In this document: positions 7,654 to 16,259 of the stretch, one piece after another
Numbering within the stretch: position 1 is the stretch's first letter
Layout: each line of letters begins with the position of its first letter
Notes under the pieces: model-generated
What the model was told of the DNA's origin: nothing
Databases searched by the model: none
The model's input: only the letters and a program-made list of their open reading frames with translations
Program-made: the position numbers and the translations under genes
Origin: Clostridia bacterium
GTDB taxonomy: Bacteria > Bacillota > Clostridia > Christensenellales > Borkfalkiaceae
Reading direction: 5' to 3'
Assembly: GCA_017886545.1 (NCBI GenBank)
Contig: JAGHJS010000042.1
Coordinates: 1 to 42,722, forward strand
DNA: 42,722 nucleotides

Positions 7654-10365
7654 TCAGTCCTGTTTGCCCGCTTTCTTTTTACGGACCAGCACAACGGTGA
7701 CCACGACCGCCGCGATCACTACGACCGCCGCGACTACGATGCCGACGATCAGCCCCGTGTTATCCGGATCCTCCGGATCGTCGGGATCGGTGTCGGGATC
7801 TGTACCGGGATCGGGGTTCAGATCGGGATCAGAATCGGGTTCTGAGCCGTCCGTCACGTTGTAGGTAACGGTAAAGGTGAGCTTGTCAAATACGCTCTGC
7901 GCCGTCACCGTAACGGTGTAAGAGCCAGCCTCGGAAGCCGATACCGTGTACACACCCGCATCGGAAAGCTGTCCGTCACCCGAAACGAGCTCGTAGGAGA
8001 CGGTGTAACCGTCTTCATTTACGACATACTGCGAAAAGTCGATGGTGACCGTATCGCCGACCGCAGCATCGGGCTGCGAAGGCACGACCGCCGAGGAGAT
8101 GCTGCCGCCGAACTGCGAGATGAACTCCACCCATTCGCCGCTGCCTTTGTTTGCTTCGAAATCGTAAACGCCCGAGACCTTGCTCGCCGTTCCGTCCGTC
8201 ACGATGATGTAGATCTGACGGTCGGTGACGTCCGTATCGGTAATGTTGAACTGCTGCACGATCACGCCCGTCGCGGTGTTGATCATCATCTCCGTAGTCG
8301 CCCAGCCGTTGCCCGAAGCGCCCTGCGCCGCGTAGCAGTCCGCGATCTTATCCGTGGTGATATACACCTTCCCGTCCTCGGGGTTGTAGGTCATGAGCGT
8401 GTTGTCGCCCCAGAAGTTTGCCGTTCCGTTGCCGCCCTGCAGCGTGAGTTTGATGACGCCGGACTGCCCCGTCGTCCACCATACGATACCCTCGGAAACG
8501 GGGACGCCGCAGGAGAAGCCTATTTCAAACGCGGCATTGTATGCTTCGACGAACGCCTCGGCGATCTCTGCCTTAGTGGGCTGTTCGATGCCCCAGATCG
8601 TCCAGTACGCGGAACTGATGACGCCGTCGTTGACGATGCTCTCCGTGATGTTTTCGGAATAGTTGGTCGTTTCAAAGAAGTTATCTTCTGCGTTATAGAT
8701 AGAACCGACCGTGACGGAAGCGGATTCATTCAGGATGGTGACAATGCCCTCCCCGGGAACGATCGTCCGCTGTTCGCTCGCCGTCAGGCGGACATAGCCG
8801 TTGCTGAACGGATAGGCGTAGATCGTCTGATCGTCCGTCTCCGCCGCCGTGATCCGCTCGCCCGTGGGGTACCCGACCGCCGTGTTGCTTGCATATGCCG
8901 AATATACGGCGGGGCGCAGGTAGACGAAGGTATCCTCTGCCGCAACATACGCGAGCATGTGCGTGCCGCCCTTGGTATCCGTATACAGCTGATAGATAAA
9001 GCCGTTGCTGTACGTCGCCAGCGTAACGGTCTGCAGCTCTTCGTCGGAGGCGAATTCGACCTTCTCCTCATACGCGGCGACCATTGCCTGGCTGAACGTC
9101 GTCAGCGTGTATGTATCGGGGATGACGCTTTCGGTGACGGTGCTGTCCAGCCTGCCCACCCGCGAAGTGAGGTCGATGTCGGAGGCAACGCCGTCCGAAT
9201 TCACGTTCTGCCCGATATAGGCAGTTGCCGAGGTGTTCTGCGCCGTGCTGCCCGCCGCCATCATGTAGCCGTTCGAGTAGTTCTGGTAGCGGTTGCCGTC
9301 CGTTGCCTCAAAGATATCGGAAACAGGGTAACCCAGGCTGGTCGTATTTTCTGCCACTGTTTCGATCGCATAGCTGAATTCATCGCGGATGAGATATACC
9401 CTGCCCTCCTCCGGATTGAGCGCAAGGAACGCCCAGCTGCTGCGGCCCGAATCGTTCCAGGGATCGGTAACGCTGTCGCCGAAGCGGAAATTCTGCGAAA
9501 TGAGGTCGGCGCAATAACGGTCCTCCCCGCTGCTGTTCTGTCCTCCTGCCATGACGGGGGAGAAAGAATAGCCAACATCAATGCCTTCTTCCGCATAACG
9601 GTTGTATGCATCCACAAACGCCTGGTAGAGCGCCTGCTGCGTCATACCGGCGGTAGAGGCGGTCGATGCCGTCGCCGCGCCGACAAAGCCCGTAGCGAGC
9701 GGGTCGGCGTCCACTTCGGTCACGTCCGTCCCGCCCTCATTGAGCTTGACGTTCTTTTCATTGACGACCGTCGTTGTGCCGTTGTCCGAACGGATATAGC
9801 CGTTCGTAAAGTTCTGGTACGCCACATAGGTGCCCGCGCCTTCATCGACGATGCGGAACATATCCCCGACGGCAGAACCAAGTTTCTGGTTGCCGCCCGT
9901 CTGGTACTGATTTGCAAATTCGGCGGTGATGATATATGCCTCATCGTCCACACCGTTATAACTGAGCCAAGCGATACCGCCGTCCCACATCTCGACCCCG
10001 TGCTGAATAAACTTTAAATCAAGCATAGCGGCGCCTTCCCATACCTTCCAGCCCGAACGCCTGTTTGCCTCGTCGATAATGCCGTTGCTGCTTTCGATGT
10101 TGGAATAGGCGAGCAGTTCGCCTTTGTTATATGCCTCTTCTAAGTTACCTCCCCCCGTGGTGATCTCTTCGATCTGGGTGTTCAAGGACTCGATCTTTTC
10201 GTTGAGCGCGGCGATGATCTCACTATCGCTCTTGCCTCCCGGATTGACCGAGCCGCCCTCGGTGGTTGCCGAGAACGTGCCTGCGGCGAACGCCATGACG
10301 GACGTTCCGATCACGCAACCGACCAGCACAAGCGCCAGCACGATTGAAGCCCAAAGTTTTTTCAT
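7654..10365 (-). CDS. membrane-anchored surface protein with repeated LGFP-like modules
   Basis: 903 aa; not a known enzyme. A signal peptide (about 1-28, ending AFA), a short coiled coil (about 48-70) and then four diverged modules of about 110-130 residues (roughly 85-200, 247-378, 424-531 and 603-714). Each carries an aromatic/Gly-rich beta segment, a line such as YNPEDGKVYITTDK or NPEEGRVYLIRDE, and in three of them an LGFP-like stretch (LGYPVSDIFEATDG..YQNYSNGY). A beta-sandwich domain (about 768-838), an Asp/Pro repeat linker (about 841-868) and one transmembrane helix (about 872-894) with a KKK tail follow; there is no LPXTG. Position between the importer and the mannosidases suggests a surface mannan-binding or wall-binding role, which is inference. 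The start at ATG 10365 has AAAGGAGG 7 bases upstream; an in-frame TTG one codon earlier is less well placed. Confidence 0.8.
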   Translation of the reverse strand: MKKLWASIVLALVLVGCVIGTSVMAFAAGTFSATTEGGSVNPGGKSDSEIIAALNEKIESLNTQIEEITTGGGNLEEAYNKGELLAYSNIESSNGIIDEANRRSGWKVWEGAAMLDLKFIQHGVEMWDGGIAWLSYNGVDDEAYIITAEFANQYQTGGNQKLGSAVGDMFRIVDEGAGTYVAYQNFTNGYIRSDNGTTTVVNEKNVKLNEGGTDVTEVDADPLATGFVGAATASTASTAGMTQQALYQAFVDAYNRYAEEGIDVGYSFSPVMAGGQNSSGEDRYCADLISQNFRFGDSVTDPWNDSGRSSWAFLALNPEEGRVYLIRDEFSYAIETVAENTTSLGYPVSDIFEATDGNRYQNYSNGYMMAAGSTAQNTSATAYIGQNVNSDGVASDIDLTSRVGRLDSTVTESVIPDTYTLTTFSQAMVAAYEEKVEFASDEELQTVTLATYSNGFIYQLYTDTKGGTHMLAYVAAEDTFVYLRPAVYSAYASNTAVGYPTGERITAAETDDQTIYAYPFSNGYVRLTASEQRTIVPGEGIVTILNESASVTVGSIYNAEDNFFETTNYSENITESIVNDGVISSAYWTIWGIEQPTKAEIAEAFVEAYNAAFEIGFSCGVPVSEGIVWWTTGQSGVIKLTLQGGNGTANFWGDNTLMTYNPEDGKVYITTDKIADCYAAQGASGNGWATTEMMINTATGVIVQQFNITDTDVTDRQIYIIVTDGTASKVSGVYDFEANKGSGEWVEFISQFGGSISSAVVPSQPDAAVGDTVTIDFSQYVVNEDGYTVSYELVSGDGQLSDAGVYTVSASEAGSYTVTVTAQSVFDKLTFTVTYNVTDGSEPDSDPDLNPDPGTDPDTDPDDPEDPDNTGLIVGIVVAAVVVIAAVVVTVVLVRKKKAGKQD

Positions 10366-10386
10366 CAAAAATCCTCCTTTGACTTT

Positions 10387-11361
10387 TCAGTCTTTTATTC
10401 CCCCGAGGGCGACGCCCCGGATAAAATACTTTTGCATCAAGATAAAGATGATCACGATCGGGATCGACATCAGGATCGAGATCGCCATCAGCGGCCCGTA
10501 GTCTGTTGAAAGCGTCGTTTTGAAGAACTTGAACGCCATGGTGAGCAGCTGGTTCTGCGGGCTCTGCAAAACGATGTTCGGCCACATAAAGTTGTTCCAC
10601 CCGCTCTGGAAGGTGAAAATGCCGAGCGTAAGCAGCCCCGGAATGACGAGCGGCAGATAGATCCGGAAAAAGATCGTGAAGTCGTTCGCGCCGTCCAGGC
10701 GGGCGCTTTCGGCAAGGTCATCGGGAAGCGAGGCGAAGAACTGACGCATGAAAAAGATGCCGTATACGCCGATGCAGCCGGGCAGGATGACCGCGCCGAG
10801 GTTATCATAGAAGCCGATGCCGCCGTTCCCGAGGATGTCGTTGCCGCCCGCAAACGGAAAATGCAGCAGCACGTAAAACGTAGGGATGAGCGTGATGACG
10901 CCCGGCACCATCATCGACAGCAGCATGATGTTAAAGATGATCTTGTGCCCCGTAAAACGGATCTTGGAAAACGCATATGCGGCGAGCGACCCGAAAAACA
11001 GGTTCGTGAATACACCGACCAGCGTCGTGATGAGGCTGTTGGCGAGCATGTTCCAGAACGGGATCGTTTCAAACACATATGTATAATGTTCGATCGTGAA
11101 CGAGGACGGGAACCATGTGATGGGCAGTGCATAAATTTCACTGTCCGGCCGCAGCGATGTGATGAGCGACCAATAGAAGGGCAGCACCATCGCCAGGGCA
11201 AGGAAACTCATAACAAAGTAAATGAGCACAAGGTAGACGATACGCACGGCTTTGCGCTTGCGGCGCGCGCGCACGGCGTCAGGATCGAGCTGCGGCGCAG
11301 GCGTTTGCGCCGCAGCGTCCTGCGGAGCGGGCAATGCGGTATTCGCTTTAAGTTCCGTCAT
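10387..11361 (-). CDS. ABC sugar importer permease, MalG type
   Basis: 324 aa with an Ala/Pro-rich cytoplasmic N-terminus (about 1-35), then six predicted membrane helices. The EAA loop ESARLDGANDFTIFFRIYLPL, which docks on the ATPase, marks it as a carbohydrate-uptake type 1 permease. It ends in RGVALGGIKD, the usual MalG-type C-terminus. It pairs with the MalF-type permease 13 bp upstream and the solute-binding lipoprotein before that. No ATPase gene is present in the operon. GGAGGGGA precedes the ATG. Confidence 0.92.
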   Translation of the reverse strand: MTELKANTALPAPQDAAAQTPAPQLDPDAVRARRKRKAVRIVYLVLIYFVMSFLALAMVLPFYWSLITSLRPDSEIYALPITWFPSSFTIEHYTYVFETIPFWNMLANSLITTLVGVFTNLFFGSLAAYAFSKIRFTGHKIIFNIMLLSMMVPGVITLIPTFYVLLHFPFAGGNDILGNGGIGFYDNLGAVILPGCIGVYGIFFMRQFFASLPDDLAESARLDGANDFTIFFRIYLPLVIPGLLTLGIFTFQSGWNNFMWPNIVLQSPQNQLLTMAFKFFKTTLSTDYGPLMAISILMSIPIVIIFILMQKYFIRGVALGGIKD

Positions 11362-11374
11362 TCTTCTCCCCTCC

Positions 11375-12301
11375 TTACCCGTTTACCTTTTTATCCAGGC
11401 GGCGGATCAGCAGGTTCACGATCATGATGATCAAAAACAGGACAAACGCCTGTGCCGCGGCATAGCCCGCCTGTCTGCCCGCGTTTGTGCCGAACGAATT
11501 CTGCCATATGAGGTACACGGGCGTAAGTGTCGCGTTTGCCGGTCCGCCGCTGGTGAGAACGTAGATCTGGTCATACAGCTGGAACGCGCCGATAAGCGTC
11601 ATCGTAAGAATAAAATACATCGTGGGCGCGATCAGCGGGAAGGTAATGCGGAAAAAGATGGTGAGCGGTCCCGCTCCGTCCAATTTTGCCGCTTCGTACA
11701 CCTGCGTGGGCATATTCTGCAACGCGGCGACAAAGATGATCATATTCGCGCCGACGCCCTGCCATACCGTAACAAGCGTGACCGAAACGAGCGCCGTAGA
11801 CGAATGGGTGAGCCACGTGCCGCCCGGAAGCCCGAAGAGTGCAAAAATATCGTTCAGCAGACCGTACGAGGTGTTCATCATCCACAGCCACACCGTGCTC
11901 GCCGCAACGGTGCTGGTGACGCTGGGAAGGTAGAACAAAAACCTGTATGCCTTCACGCCGCGGCGGTCGCTGTTGACGAGCAGCGCCAGGATCATCGAAA
12001 GGATGATGTTCATAGGCACCGCCATCAGCGTGTAGCAAAGAATGTTCAGGATACTCGTCCAGTACAAACTGTCCTGAAACACCTGCGCAAAGTTATCGAA
12101 TCCGACATACTCCATGCTGAGGAAGAACATATCCGACTCAAAAAAGCTCAGGTAAACGGACATGATCAGTGGGATCAGCACAAAGATACAGAAGATCAGA
12201 AGCGCGGGCAGGACAAACAGGTATCCGATCAGGTTGCGCTGCGCTTTGAGCGTCAGCCCTTTCCGCTTCTTCTTAACGGATACAGACTGAGCCTCTTGCA
12301 T
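11375..12301 (-). CDS. ABC sugar importer permease, MalF type
   Basis: 308 aa, six predicted membrane helices after a basic N-terminus (KKKRKG). The EAA loop is EAAKLDGAGPLTIFFRITFPL. Its ATG (12299-12301) shares one base with the stop codon of the solute-binding protein gene (TAATG), with GGGGAGG upstream, so the two are translationally coupled. It forms the membrane channel with the MalG-type partner, probably for alpha-1,6-manno-oligosaccharides given the downstream enzymes. Confidence 0.92.
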   Translation of the reverse strand: MQEAQSVSVKKKRKGLTLKAQRNLIGYLFVLPALLIFCIFVLIPLIMSVYLSFFESDMFFLSMEYVGFDNFAQVFQDSLYWTSILNILCYTLMAVPMNIILSMILALLVNSDRRGVKAYRFLFYLPSVTSTVAASTVWLWMMNTSYGLLNDIFALFGLPGGTWLTHSSTALVSVTLVTVWQGVGANMIIFVAALQNMPTQVYEAAKLDGAGPLTIFFRITFPLIAPTMYFILTMTLIGAFQLYDQIYVLTSGGPANATLTPVYLIWQNSFGTNAGRQAGYAAAQAFVLFLIIMIVNLLIRRLDKKVNG

Positions 12302-13788
12302 TACGACCTCCCCTGAGCCTGGCGCAGCAGCGCATTGCCGTCGTCGCGGATCTTTTCATACGTGGCGAGAACGGTAAGGCTTCCTTCCTTCAGCATCTGG
12401 ATATCCGCACGCACGATGCTCGATTCAAACACTTCATACCCTGCCACGCTCGGGCGCATCTTATAATTTTCAAGATACGGCAGGATGTCGCCGATCACAC
12501 CCGTGTTTTCGGTATAGAACGCATTGTTCCACAGGTCGCTGCGGCAGGTGATGACTTCGTTGGCAGTGAAATAACTTTCGTTCATTTCGTCATCCAGAAG
12601 CCACAATTTGATGACTTCCCATGCCTTTTCGACATGCGATCTCCATTCGTCCGTACGCATGTTCTCCATAACGGGCTGCGGGATGGCGAGGCCATACCCG
12701 CCGAGCATGCCGCCGACCTGCCCGTTCTGCATGCCGGTGCTGTCCGTTTCGCTTGCCACGAGCGATTCGCCGTGCGCGCCCTGTTCGGTGTTGACATTGA
12801 TGTAGGTGAGATCGCGCGCAGGGTACGGCAGCATCTTATAATTTTTGATGCTGTACGAAGAGAGTTCCTGCGGGAAATAGATCGAGCCGTACGTCATCGC
12901 CAGAAGCCCGTTGCCGAACGCGTCCGTACCGCCGTGCCCCGTATTGCACAGATTCAGCGCATACAGCTCCTTGAAAAACGCAAGCGTGTCGTATACGCGC
13001 ATCGATTCGCCGTCGGTGAAGATATCTGCCGAATCCGTCGACATGACCGTATCGCCGTAAGCGCTGCTGTTTTCGTCGGTGTCGATGAGCTCGCCCGTCC
13101 CCGTATATACGAAGGAGAAGAACTGCCCGTCCGCGCTGGTCGTGTTCAGACCCGAACGCGTCACGTTGCTCCCGTCGCGGATGGTCAGTTTATCCGCCGC
13201 GTCGATGAGCTCGGACCAGGTATCCAGCGAATCCACGTCGATCGCAGACGCCGAGTTCTGGTCGTTATATGTATTCACGATATCCATGTTCACATAGATG
13301 CCCCAAGGGTCGGCATCCAGCGGCAGCCCGTACTGCGAGCCGTTAACGGTCAGCTCGTCGTACGCCTCATCCAGGAAAACGGACGTATCGATGTTATCCT
13401 CTTCGAGCAGGTCGTCGATCGGCATAAGATAGGTCGTGTTCGAAGGCGTCGCGAACCTGTCCCAGATCACGATATCGGGCATCATATGCGGCCCGGAAAT
13501 GCACGCCGTGCTCAGCGTCGTGGGAAGCTGCGTGAACGGCGAAAACTCCAGGTACACGCCGAGTTCTTTGATCTTGTCCGTTTCGTTGAAATCATCCAGC
13601 CACGCCTGGAACCGCGAGCGGATCGTGGCGTTGGCATACTGGTCGGGTGCCCAGATCGTAAGGATCAGACGCCCGTCATCCGTGTATTCGCTGTAATCGT
13701 TTGCACTCGTCGTAGAGCACGCCGTTGCACCGAATACTGCCGTCAATGCAAGGATCGCCGATAGGCAGAGTCCCAGCAATTTTTTCAT
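12301..13788 (-). CDS. extracellular solute-binding lipoprotein (family 1) of the mannan operon
   Basis: 495 aa. Lipoprotein signal with Cys24 (GATAC), then a two-lobed sugar-binding fold with LILTIWAPDQYANA near the start and the usual internal segments (TWSELIDAADKL, MTYGSIYFP). It would capture oligosaccharides for the permease pair encoded next. It is the first gene of the operon; a promoter lies at 13844-13872 and AAGGAGG precedes the ATG. Substrate is inferred from operon content. Confidence 0.9.
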   Translation of the reverse strand: MKKLLGLCLSAILALTAVFGATACSTTSANDYSEYTDDGRLILTIWAPDQYANATIRSRFQAWLDDFNETDKIKELGVYLEFSPFTQLPTTLSTACISGPHMMPDIVIWDRFATPSNTTYLMPIDDLLEEDNIDTSVFLDEAYDELTVNGSQYGLPLDADPWGIYVNMDIVNTYNDQNSASAIDVDSLDTWSELIDAADKLTIRDGSNVTRSGLNTTSADGQFFSFVYTGTGELIDTDENSSAYGDTVMSTDSADIFTDGESMRVYDTLAFFKELYALNLCNTGHGGTDAFGNGLLAMTYGSIYFPQELSSYSIKNYKMLPYPARDLTYINVNTEQGAHGESLVASETDSTGMQNGQVGGMLGGYGLAIPQPVMENMRTDEWRSHVEKAWEVIKLWLLDDEMNESYFTANEVITCRSDLWNNAFYTENTGVIGDILPYLENYKMRPSVAGYEVFESSIVRADIQMLKEGSLTVLATYEKIRDDGNALLRQAQGRS

Positions 13789-13843
13789 CTTTCATTCCTC
13801 CTTCCAAACAAAATTCGGGGCATTTTCCCCCTTGTTCTCTTTC

Positions 13844-13872
13844 ATTCTACAATACATTTTCTAAAATTGCAA
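13844..13872 (-). promoter_or_regulatory. promoter of the alpha-mannan operon
   Basis: On the minus strand TTGCAA (13867-13872), a 17-base spacer and TAGAAT (13844-13849). The transcript would start near 13837, giving a leader of about 49 bases with AAGGAGG close to the ATG. The weak -35 box fits a regulated promoter. Confidence 0.65.
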
Positions 13873-13932
13873 TATGTTTGTGACATTAAACATCATTTTT
13901 AAATCATTTAAAACATTTTTATTGCATTTTAG
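13861..13932. promoter_or_regulatory. candidate operator half-sites for the GntR/LacI-type regulator
   Basis: CTAAAATTGCAAT (13861-13873) overlaps the -35 box of the mannan promoter. Its near-exact inverted copy ATTGCATTTTAG (13921-13932, one base shorter) lies 47 bases away, towards the regulator's promoter. Between them ATGTTT (13874-13879) and AAACAT (13888-13893) form a second inverted repeat with an 8-base spacer. A third pair, ATTTGT (13945-13950) and ACAAAT (13964-13969), brackets the regulator's own -35 box. Which of these binds the regulator cannot be decided from sequence alone. Confidence 0.4.
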
Positions 13933-13950
13933 AAATCCGCTTTCATTTGT

Positions 13951-13980
13951 TTGACCGTTTTACACAAATCATGTTATAAT
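13951..13980 (+). promoter_or_regulatory. promoter of the GntR/LacI-type regulator
   Basis: TTGACC (13951-13956), an 18-base spacer and TATAAT (13975-13980). The predicted transcript start (about 13987) leaves a very short leader that contains AAAGGAG before the ATG at 14005. Confidence 0.75.
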
Positions 13981-14004
13981 CCAAGCAAAGGAGAAAAAGT
14001 TGCT

Positions 14005-15123
14005 ATGGATATCGAGGAACAGGAACGACAATCCGAAAATTCCCATACGCTCTATCTGACGATCTACAACAAACTGAAAGACGACATAATCCGCGGCGTT
14101 TACCCCATCGGTTCTGTTCTGCCGACGGAAATGGATCTGACAAAAGAATTTTACGTTTCCCGCACGACCGTGCAAAAAGCAATGCAGCTTTTGCTCAAAG
14201 AGGGCTACATATCACGGACGGCGGGGCGCGGTACCTTCGTGGAAAAGATCCCGATCGCACCGCAGAAACATACGATCGGGCTTGTGCTTTGCAACATTGC
14301 GTACAGCTTCGGGCTGGATATCCTGACTTCCGTCGAACGCGAAGCGGCAAAGTACGGTTACCACGTTGTTTTCAAAAACTCGATGGACTCTTCGCAGAAA
14401 GAAACACAGGCGATCAACGACCTTGCGGCGTTCGGCGCGGAAGGGATCATCATTCAGCCCGTACATAAAGAGTATTACAACGAAGCGCTTATACAGCTGC
14501 ACTTCAACAAGTTCCCCATTGTACTCGTTGACAGGTTTTTTTCGGGATTCCCCATTCCGAGCATCAGCACCGACAACGCGGCGGCGGCTAAAGCGGTGAC
14601 AAATTATCTGTTTGCCCACGGACACGACCGCATCACCTTCATCTGCAGTCCGCAGCAAAACACCTCTTCCGTGCAGGACCGCATCGACGGATTTTTGTCC
14701 GCACACCTGGAAGCCAACAAACCCACTCACAACTCTGACGTGCTGCACACCATCCTCAGCCCGCACCTGCAGAACAACGAAAAAATGTTCCAGCAGGACA
14801 TTGAAACGATCAAGCGGCACTTGCTCGATTCACCGGACGTGACAGCGATCATATCCTCCGAATTTTCTATTACGCAGATGATCGTGCAAGCCGTACAGCA
14901 GCTCGGCAAAAAAATCCCCGACGATTACTCCCTTGTGATGTTCGACGGATATGAATCCATCTATCCCTCTATTGCAACGCATGTTGAGCAGGACCAGGCT
15001 GAGATCGGCAGGCGTGCCGTAGAGATCCTTCTGGCGCAGCTTACGGGCAAAACCGTACCCATTAAAACACATATTCCCTTTACGATCGTCGAAGGCAATA
15101 CCGTCCGGACGCGGGAACGCTGA
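14005..15123 (+). CDS. GntR-family regulator with LacI-type sugar-sensing domain (AraR-like architecture)
   Basis: 372 aa. The N-terminal winged helix (about 16-80) has the GntR pattern IRGVYPIGSVLPTEMDL..SRTTVQKAM and ends with GRGTFV. From about residue 88 (IGLVLCNI) the protein is a periplasmic-binding-protein-like LacI effector domain with the typical IIIQP, PIVLVDRF, STDNAAAAKAVTNYL and SLVMFDG segments. B. subtilis AraR shares this domain pairing. It is divergent from the alpha-mannan operon and is presumably its sugar-responsive repressor. The ATG at 14005 was chosen for the AAAGGAG 11 bases upstream; longer readings would start upstream of the transcript. Confidence 0.92.
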   Translation: MDIEEQERQSENSHTLYLTIYNKLKDDIIRGVYPIGSVLPTEMDLTKEFYVSRTTVQKAMQLLLKEGYISRTAGRGTFVEKIPIAPQKHTIGLVLCNIAYSFGLDILTSVEREAAKYGYHVVFKNSMDSSQKETQAINDLAAFGAEGIIIQPVHKEYYNEALIQLHFNKFPIVLVDRFFSGFPIPSISTDNAAAAKAVTNYLFAHGHDRITFICSPQQNTSSVQDRIDGFLSAHLEANKPTHNSDVLHTILSPHLQNNEKMFQQDIETIKRHLLDSPDVTAIISSEFSITQMIVQAVQQLGKKIPDDYSLVMFDGYESIYPSIATHVEQDQAEIGRRAVEILLAQLTGKTVPIKTHIPFTIVEGNTVRTRER

Positions 15124-15163
15124 TATCCTTGCCCCGCCGCGACTTATCCGAAAACAAATATAA

Positions 15164-15207
15164 AAAAGGGCGCGCCCCGAAGCAAATGCTTCGGGGCGCG
15201 CCCTTTT
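15164..15207. terminator. bidirectional terminator between convergent genes
   Basis: A perfect 21-bp inverted repeat (15164-15184 with 15187-15207), AAAAGGGCGCGCCCCG at its base and TTTT at the other end, lies between the regulator (+) and the 19-kb operon (-). A/T shoulders give a U-run on both strands. The stretch 15124-15283 holds nothing else recognisable. Confidence 0.85.
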
Positions 15208-15283
15208 CCCTGATCCTGTCTCTATCGTTCTCTGCTTTTCTGCCAGGGCTTTCCCTCCGCAGGCAGCGTTGCCTTCGCGTCCT

Positions 15284-16258
15284 TCATCTCTGCACGCGCC
15301 CGCCGTTCCCTCCGGACAAAAACGCATACACGTCCGCTTCCTTCGCGTAACTGAAATCGCCGTCCGTGCTGTGTTTCAGAGCGCCGACCGCGGCGGCAAA
15401 GCTCGCCGTTTCCGCAAGCCCCTTCCCCGTTTTATACGCATGGATGAGCCCTGCGAACATCGCATCGCCGCAGCCGAGGCGATCCACGATATCCAGCTCG
15501 TACATAGGCGAAGCATACGTTCCCTCTCTGCCGCACAGCACGACGCCGTACTGCGTGCGCGTTGCCGAAAGCATACGGCGCTTTGCATGCACAAACAGCT
15601 CGATGCCAAACCGCTTGCGCAGCCTTGCGTCCGTTTCTTCAAGCGGCTCGCCTTCCTCGGCGAAAAGATCTTCCGCTCCCGCACACACCTTCACATAGGG
15701 CAGGAGCGTTTCCATCCCCTTCCGCGCCCGTTCCTTGCTCCAAAGAGCGGCGCGGTAGTTTACGTCGCAGGAGACGCAGACCCCCATTCCCGCCGCCGCC
15801 TTTGCCGCCGTAAGGAGAATGGCAGGCATTTCTCCGCCGAGAGCGGGGGTGATCCCGCTGAAATGGAACCAGTCCGCATCGGCAAAAATCTCCTCCCAGT
15901 CGTAATCCTCTTCCTTTGAAAGAACAAAAACCGATCCTGCGCGGTCATACACGACCCGTGCGGAACGCGCTCCCGCGCCTTTTTCATAGTAGTAGAGCCC
16001 CATCCGCCCCTCTGCAGGCAGAAAAAACCGCGTGTCCACCCCGAAGGCGCGGAGGCACTGCACCGAGGCTTCCCCTATCGGATTTTGCGCATATTTACTG
16101 ACGAACGCGCTCTCATTGCCTAAATTTTTAAGCGCAACGGCAACATTTGCCTCCGCGCCGGCAAAAGAAACGTTCAGGTCGTTCGCCTGCCGCAACAGAA
16201 GGGACGCGGGCGGCGTAAGGCGGAGCATCAATTCGCCGAAACAGACCGTTTTTCCCAT
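15284..16258 (-). CDS. kdgK: PfkB-family sugar kinase, probably 2-keto-3-deoxygluconate kinase
   Basis: 324 aa ribokinase fold. The N-terminus CFGELMLRL and the SFAGAEANVAVALKNLG segment resemble KDG kinases. The ATP/anion-hole motif is GCGDAMFAG (262-270), with the catalytic Asp at 265; the usual second residue of GAGD is Cys here. KDG kinase phosphorylates 2-keto-3-deoxygluconate to KDPG, the substrate of the aldolase encoded directly upstream, one base apart; this adjacency is the main reason to prefer KDG over other sugars. It is the last gene of the 13-gene operon. The ribosome binding site (GAGG) overlaps the aldolase gene's end. Confidence 0.8.
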   Translation of the reverse strand: MGKTVCFGELMLRLTPPASLLLRQANDLNVSFAGAEANVAVALKNLGNESAFVSKYAQNPIGEASVQCLRAFGVDTRFFLPAEGRMGLYYYEKGAGARSARVVYDRAGSVFVLSKEEDYDWEEIFADADWFHFSGITPALGGEMPAILLTAAKAAAGMGVCVSCDVNYRAALWSKERARKGMETLLPYVKVCAGAEDLFAEEGEPLEETDARLRKRFGIELFVHAKRRMLSATRTQYGVVLCGREGTYASPMYELDIVDRLGCGDAMFAGLIHAYKTGKGLAETASFAAAVGALKHSTDGDFSYAKEADVYAFLSGGNGGRVQR

Positions 16259-16259
16259 T

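Noticed and set aside
7654..7740. Sortase (LPXTG) anchor at the end of the 903-aa protein
   Set aside because: A hydrophobic helix and KKK tail are present, but no LPXTG-like pentapeptide precedes the helix; it is better described as a membrane anchor.
13932..13947. Catabolite-repression (cre) site
   Set aside because: TGAAAGCGGATTTC on the minus strand resembles the consensus but lacks the conserved final C-A part, and it lies upstream of the mannan promoter where repression is less expected.
14005..15123. Start of the GntR/LacI gene 18 codons earlier (13951)
   Set aside because: That codon coincides with the -35 box of the gene's own promoter; the start at 14005 has AAAGGAG upstream.
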